From Rhizoctonia solani (Eukaryota; Basidiomycota; Agaricomycetes; Cantharellales; Ceratobasidiaceae), in the NCBI RefSeq assembly GCF_016906535.1, contig NC_057371.1:496001-560000 (forward strand): a DNA stretch of 64,000 nt, read 5' to 3'. Of this stretch, positions 59,622-64,000 are shown piece by piece; position 1 is the stretch's first letter, and the number at the start of each line of letters is the position of its first letter. The notes below the pieces were generated by a model. The model worked only from the letters and a program-made list of their open reading frames with translations, did not search any database and was not told the DNA's origin. Made by a program: the position numbers and the translations under genes.

Positions 59622-60349
59622 GTGACATCACCCTCTTCTGAGACTGAAACCTTACTTCGCTTGTACTATACTACTGTCAAGGCCCTCGCTCTATCATCTC
59701 TCTCTCGGCCTGCGCTTCCCGTGGAAGTTATACTTTGTATCTGCCAACTAGCTGGATTCGTCGACCCATGGCCCAACAGGTCGTTATATACCGAAGTCGC
59801 GTTCGACCGCGGGGCAGTCGACACATCTATGGAATCGGGCTCTTCAAATGAGATAAGGCCCTGGCTGTGCTCCCCGCCTTTATCTTCACTTTTCCTGAAG
59901 AAAGCGTGGCGGGCCGAACCTTGCATTCACCCTGCCGAACCTGTCATGTCGAGAACTCACGTACGTCATGCATACCGAATTGTTCTATAATTCAGCCTGA
60001 GAGTACTAATACTTGGCGAAAGGCATTCAGGCCTGACGAGCTCATTGTAAGAATTGCGAGGGATCCTTTTAACCGTGGATACAAAACAGATTCTGAAGGA
60101 AAAGAATTGGGATGGAAGTATCTTACCACGGGGACCGCTCGTCAACCAATTACTCCATTGCGAACGTTCGACCACTGCCATGAAATCTGGGAGTGGATTG
60201 AGCCAGGAGACAGCATTGAGGTTGCTGTAGATGCTGCCGGATGGTATTTTCCAAATATCCGCTCTGAATGGGGCGTGTCTTTACGGATTTACACTCTGTG
60301 GGAGCCATCGGAGGCTATGCTCAGATTGATATACAAGTGCGATAGTTAA
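59622..60349 (+). CDS. uncharacterised F-box-like protein, start unresolved
   Basis: Exons 59622-59960 and 59996-60349 join at a GTACGT donor and a TTCAG acceptor, keeping phase (SRTH, then PESTNTWRKAFRPDEL). The N-terminal part LPVEVILCICQLAGFVDPW resembles the short F-box-like start seen in many Agaricomycete proteins. The C-terminal part (TFDHCHEIWEWIEPGDSIEV, AVDAAGWYFPNIRSEW) resembles a module I recall at the end of many unnamed basidiomycete proteins, function unknown. The intron is only 35 bp, short for this genome. No in-frame ATG precedes 59622 closely, so the true first exon or a later Met may be used. Ends LIYKCDS at TAA/TAG near 60349. Function not assigned. Confidence 0.55.
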
Positions 60350-60490
60350 TAGATGGTCTATTCTTTTGTGCTTTATGTTTCGTCTGCGATATAACCGCAT
60401 TTCTGTTTAGTTTGAAGTAATGTACTTGTTCGTGAACTTTGTAGAATAAATCGCGACACCCATGTAAACAATACAGGAAAAATGTGCAGC

Positions 60491-63379
60491 TTAAGCAATG
60501 TCTCCAGAGCTAAAAGCCATATCAAAATCTTGTTCCACTAATAAAGGTTGTATGCATGACTTACAATATACCGCGGCCATTTGTTCCGACATAAACGCGA
60601 CCATAGACACGGGGATCGCCACTGATAGGCTGTAAATAGACCAGCGTCAGCTTTCTGTAAAAGATCGCACAAAGTAAACCTTACGTTGGAAGACACCGCT
60701 CCGAAGCCATGCGCAGCGTCGTTAATCTAGAGAATGGGATAAATAACCCTCGTTCAAGGAGGACTTTGAAGACATACCTGAACCCAAGTGTTGCCCTCGT
60801 CATCCGAGCGGAAATAGCCAGTGACACCATCAATGGTGGCGACAGCGAATACAGTTGCTGCGCCTCCGGTCGTCTTGGGTGCGCCGAGACCAATTGCCCA
60901 GGCCTGAGTTACGCCCTTTGCTGCAGTGAAGCTGGCACCATAGTTGGTCGAATGGAACAATCCCTTGTCGGTGGAAACCCAAACATCACCCGCTTTATTG
61001 GTGTTGCTAGCAATCTTTACCGGGCTCGAGGAAGACCCGAGGCTGGCAGACGTCGCAGAGAATGAAGAGCCAAAGCTGGTAGAGACGTAGAACTTGTTGC
61101 CGTCGGCGGCGTAGAATACCGTGCCATTGACCTTGTCGGATGCGATAGCACTGTTGGAGGAAAGTCCAGAGACGGAGGTAAAGGCTCCCGAGTTGCGGGA
61201 AACGGTAACGCCATTGGAGTTTCGCCAGAGAATGGTCTCTCCGGTAGCGGAGACTGCGATCTTGCCACCCGCCAAGCCACCTGGAGTGGGTGCGTAGGGA
61301 GCCCATGTCGCTCCCGCGTCGGTAGAGAGAGCGATTTGTTTGATTGAAGCGTCAGAACCATCGTTTCCGATACGAACGATTGTCGCAGGCTTAATGTAGC
61401 TATTAGTAAGAGCCACGCTATTAACCTTTAAACTCACCTTCTTTCCCGCATAGTCCATATCTGGTGTAGTCACATAGTGAGGGTTGGTATATGCGGCACG
61501 AGGAGAAGTCTTGAAGTTTGAGTGTACGAATCCACCAATATCTCCCACTCCGGAAAGGAGGTTTGCCCCTGACGTAGGTGAGATCAGCGCTAAAACAGCA
61601 GTTTCTTCAACACCATCTGCCAAAGATTTCAGTGTGATATTGCGAGCGCTGGTGTCCCATTTGGTCAAGTCATGCCCTCCATAGATAGTTGCGCCAGTGC
61701 CTATGATAATTTTACTTGAGTATTACTCCAAATAACATTATTGTAGATAGCTTACCGTAAAGCCAGTGGTTAGAATCGAAAGGATTGATCGAAAGACCCT
61801 CGATCATCCAGCCAGCCTGTAAATCGCTGGTCAGTGTAAGAGTATAATTAAGTCATGAACTACTGACATGCTTGGTGTCGGTGTTGCCTGGAGGGTTGAG
61901 CCAGGGCGCGAGCGATGTATCCCAGCCAAAGTACCGGTTCTATTAAGAAACAGAACCAGGTAAGTAACAGTCTACCGCGAGACAGACTTAAACATACCAC
62001 TCCACCAGAGCTGTTGTATTCCCAGAGTTTGCTCCAGGTCGCACCAGAGTCTCTCGAACGGAAGATTTGAGCATCCGGGTACCACGAGTTGAGGGCCGCA
62101 ACCATCAACGTTCCAGGTTTTTGCAAGTCAACAGTGAGACCGCCGAAGCCAAAGTAGAGGTCGCTGCCAGTAGCAGGAGTAATATCGGTCCACTTGGAGT
62201 TTGCGATAGAATATTTCCATACAGCCCCCTTAGCCCCATCGTAAGGACCGCTTCCATCACTGTAGGAGACGTAGAGGACTTTCTCGCTGGGAGAGAAAAC
62301 TCCTTTGTGAGGTAGGTATGTGGTGGGTTGTCCAGACACGGCAGTCCCTGGTTTACATGTCAATTGAGGTAGAGAGAGAGAGGGATATTATAGCTTACAG
62401 GTCGAACCGGCATCGTTGGAGACAAAGACGGAGTTTGAGCCAGAGTTGGCCACACCAACGAAGATTCGGGACGTTGCGCCTCCAACTTTGCTAGCGGTTG
62501 AGTCAAATGTTACCCAAGCAATCCCCATCTTGTCACTGTTGTATCCACTACTATCGGAAGGATCAACAATAAAGCTTCCTATTATGAAAGTGTTGGTAAA
62601 TGGCGGACTCATGTGGTATCACGATTGCATACCTGTGTTGGTAAAGGACGACACTTTGGTAAAGGTTACACCGTAATCGGTAGACTTCCATAAGCCATTT
62701 CCACTGCGAGCTCCGAAGTAAAGAATCGCATTGTTATTGGGATCAATGGCTAGGCGCTGAAATTCATCGTTATCAGCCCCAACGCCTAGAGAAGCTTGAA
62801 GGTCAGGAACTTACCTCCCCCATGCCTCTTCCGGGCATATTTCCTCCCACCTTGAACGGAAGTTTGGTGACGGACCACGTCTTACCGTAGTCCGAGGAGC
62901 GCAAGATTTGCCCGTTGTTTGGGTCCCAGCTGTTGGTATACATGCCAGCAGCAACATACACTCGCTTGGGTTCAACAGGATCGGTGGCTAAAAATAGAGC
63001 GTGCTTAATTGCTGTATGCCTCTGAGTTCTGGAAACTCACCTAGAGCGTCAGCGCCCCAGTAGTTCCATCGCTGGTTGTCCGCAAAGTCGGTGAGTGGGG
63101 TCCACGAGTCATCCGAATTGAGCTTGTAGATTCCACCAATGTCGGTGCGCGCATAAGCAAGCCCTTTTTCTTTCGTATTAAAGACGATACCTTGCGCACC
63201 GCAAAATCAACCCATTAATTGACTCTCAGTACCGAGTTACGTTGAAGTATCATACCAGGGACAAATCCTCCGCCTCCGCCAATCTTAACGCTGTCCCACT
63301 TGTAGTTTTGTGCAGACGGAGCTGCCTGTGCTAGGCCGAGAGATATAAAGAATGGAACGAGAGTAGATAGCTTATGCAT
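60491..63379 (-). CDS. GH74 xyloglucanase, secreted
   Basis: Hydrolyses the glucan backbone of xyloglucan in plant primary walls. The ATG at 63379 opens a signal peptide (MHKLSTLVPFFISLGLAQAA) followed by YKWDSVKIGGGGGFVPG, the GH74 N-terminal signature. The sequence then reads GLAYARTDIGGIYKLN, where the Asp of TDIGG is one expected catalytic residue, and later LLSGVGDIGGFVHSNF, with the second. Repeated sialidase-type blades are visible: DYGKTWS, DSGATWSKLW, DAGATWAPY, DEGNTWVQ. The two seven-bladed propellers together give about 740 aa from roughly ten exons. The last intron (GTAAGT, near 60565) must be spliced so the frame ends GRGIFSGDIA at TAA 60491-60493; without splicing it ends GIL. 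No cellulose-binding module follows. Apparently intact. Confidence 0.92.
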
Positions 63380-64000
63380 GGTGCAAAAGAATGAGAGTCG
63401 GAATTCACTTGGTTCAAGAAATCACCATACCTGTATTATATAGGCCTCAACCTACTGTTTCCAATACCCCAACCTCCTACCGCCGTTGCTCTCTGTGATA
63501 GTTGATATCGGAAACACTTCGACGTGGCAGTAACGAGAGTCCGGCAGTGGTTGCTACAGGCTGGAAGCAACTATGCGGATGTCATTTCGGATTAATACTG
63601 GGGAATATGGTCATATGTCTCCCGGAAAGGCTGACACAATTGGTCGAACAGCAGATGCTCGTGGTTTCCCGACGAATTTCATCCGCAATTACTTCTTCGG
63701 TATGTCGTTAGAGACCGCTAAATCTCCCATACCGAGTGACAGTCTCAATTGGCTTAATTCCTCCGGAGTGCGATCGACATGGGTCAAGTAAACATATGCA
63801 CGTTTGTCGTGGTTATTCATCCAAACCAACAAGACCACAATGAACCATTTAAGTGCTTATCAATCAGAGCCTATTTCCAGCAATGACGCAATGGCATGCC
63901 ACGTGGGTGTAATGGATTACCCCATCAGGGTTTTATCCAGCCGACAATTTGTTTGCGGTGCATACGTGAATACGGGAGATCACGAATTTATTTCGAGTCA
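63380..64000. promoter_or_regulatory. upstream region of GH74 xyloglucanase
   Basis: About 620 bp to the window edge, containing the GH74 promoter. A TATATAGG string lies at about 63436, on the proper side of the start. Short plus-strand frames show no motif. Confidence 0.4.

Noticed and set aside
1..64000. CRISPR arrays, rRNA genes or prophage features
   Set aside because: The window is eukaryotic and intron-rich; no regularly spaced repeats or rRNA motifs were seen.

Overview
The window looks like nuclear DNA of a filamentous basidiomycete of the Agaricomycetes. Genes are split by many 45-65 bp GT-AG introns. The gene families present are Zn2Cys6 regulators with a fungal-specific TF domain, small multi-pass membrane proteins of a type I remember as DUF6534, F-box proteins with CxxC pairs, GH28, GH74 and a GPI-anchored GMC oxidoreductase. 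This mix recalls Rhizoctonia/Ceratobasidiaceae, but that placement rests on memory of the families, not on a search.

Left part (1-12.7 kb): two tandem, decayed Zn2Cys6 regulator copies (876-6183, minus) are followed by an inverted, decayed member of the DUF6534-like membrane family (7237-8782, minus). Next come the housekeeping mitochondrial genes atp4 (minus; six exons, two of them only 10 and 17 nt) and pet117 (plus).

Centre-left (13-28 kb): a long low-complexity Glu/Ser/Pro-rich protein with one N-terminal membrane anchor (minus), then an empty 3.6 kb, then three intact tandem copies of the DUF6534-like membrane gene (plus). The third copy is separated from the others by the RNase H2 subunit C gene (minus).

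Centre (29-46 kb): an endopolygalacturonase (GH28), then a direct duplication of about 2.85 kb carrying an F-box gene. Each F-box copy is broken by its own frameshifts. A stray exon piece of a DapA-family aldolase lies between the copies, and the full aldolase gene lies just beyond the second copy. The aldolase also has a disturbed C-terminal reading frame. An intact Zn2Cys6 regulator (596 aa, related to the two decayed ones) and a third, apparently intact F-box paralogue follow.

Right part (46-64 kb): conserved single-copy genes on the minus strand, namely an Ett1/Nro1-like translation termination factor and an IBtk-like ankyrin/RCC1/double-BTB protein. These are followed by a GPI-anchored GMC oxidoreductase (minus), an F-box/LRR-like protein and an uncharacterised F-box-like protein (plus), and a GH74 xyloglucanase (minus).

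Functionally the window mixes housekeeping genes with plant cell-wall degradation genes (GH28, GH74, GMC, and possibly the aldolase of galacturonate catabolism) and lineage-specific gene families that duplicate and decay in place. I saw no tRNA, rRNA, CRISPR array or complete transposon. Many intergenic stretches hold nothing I can name.
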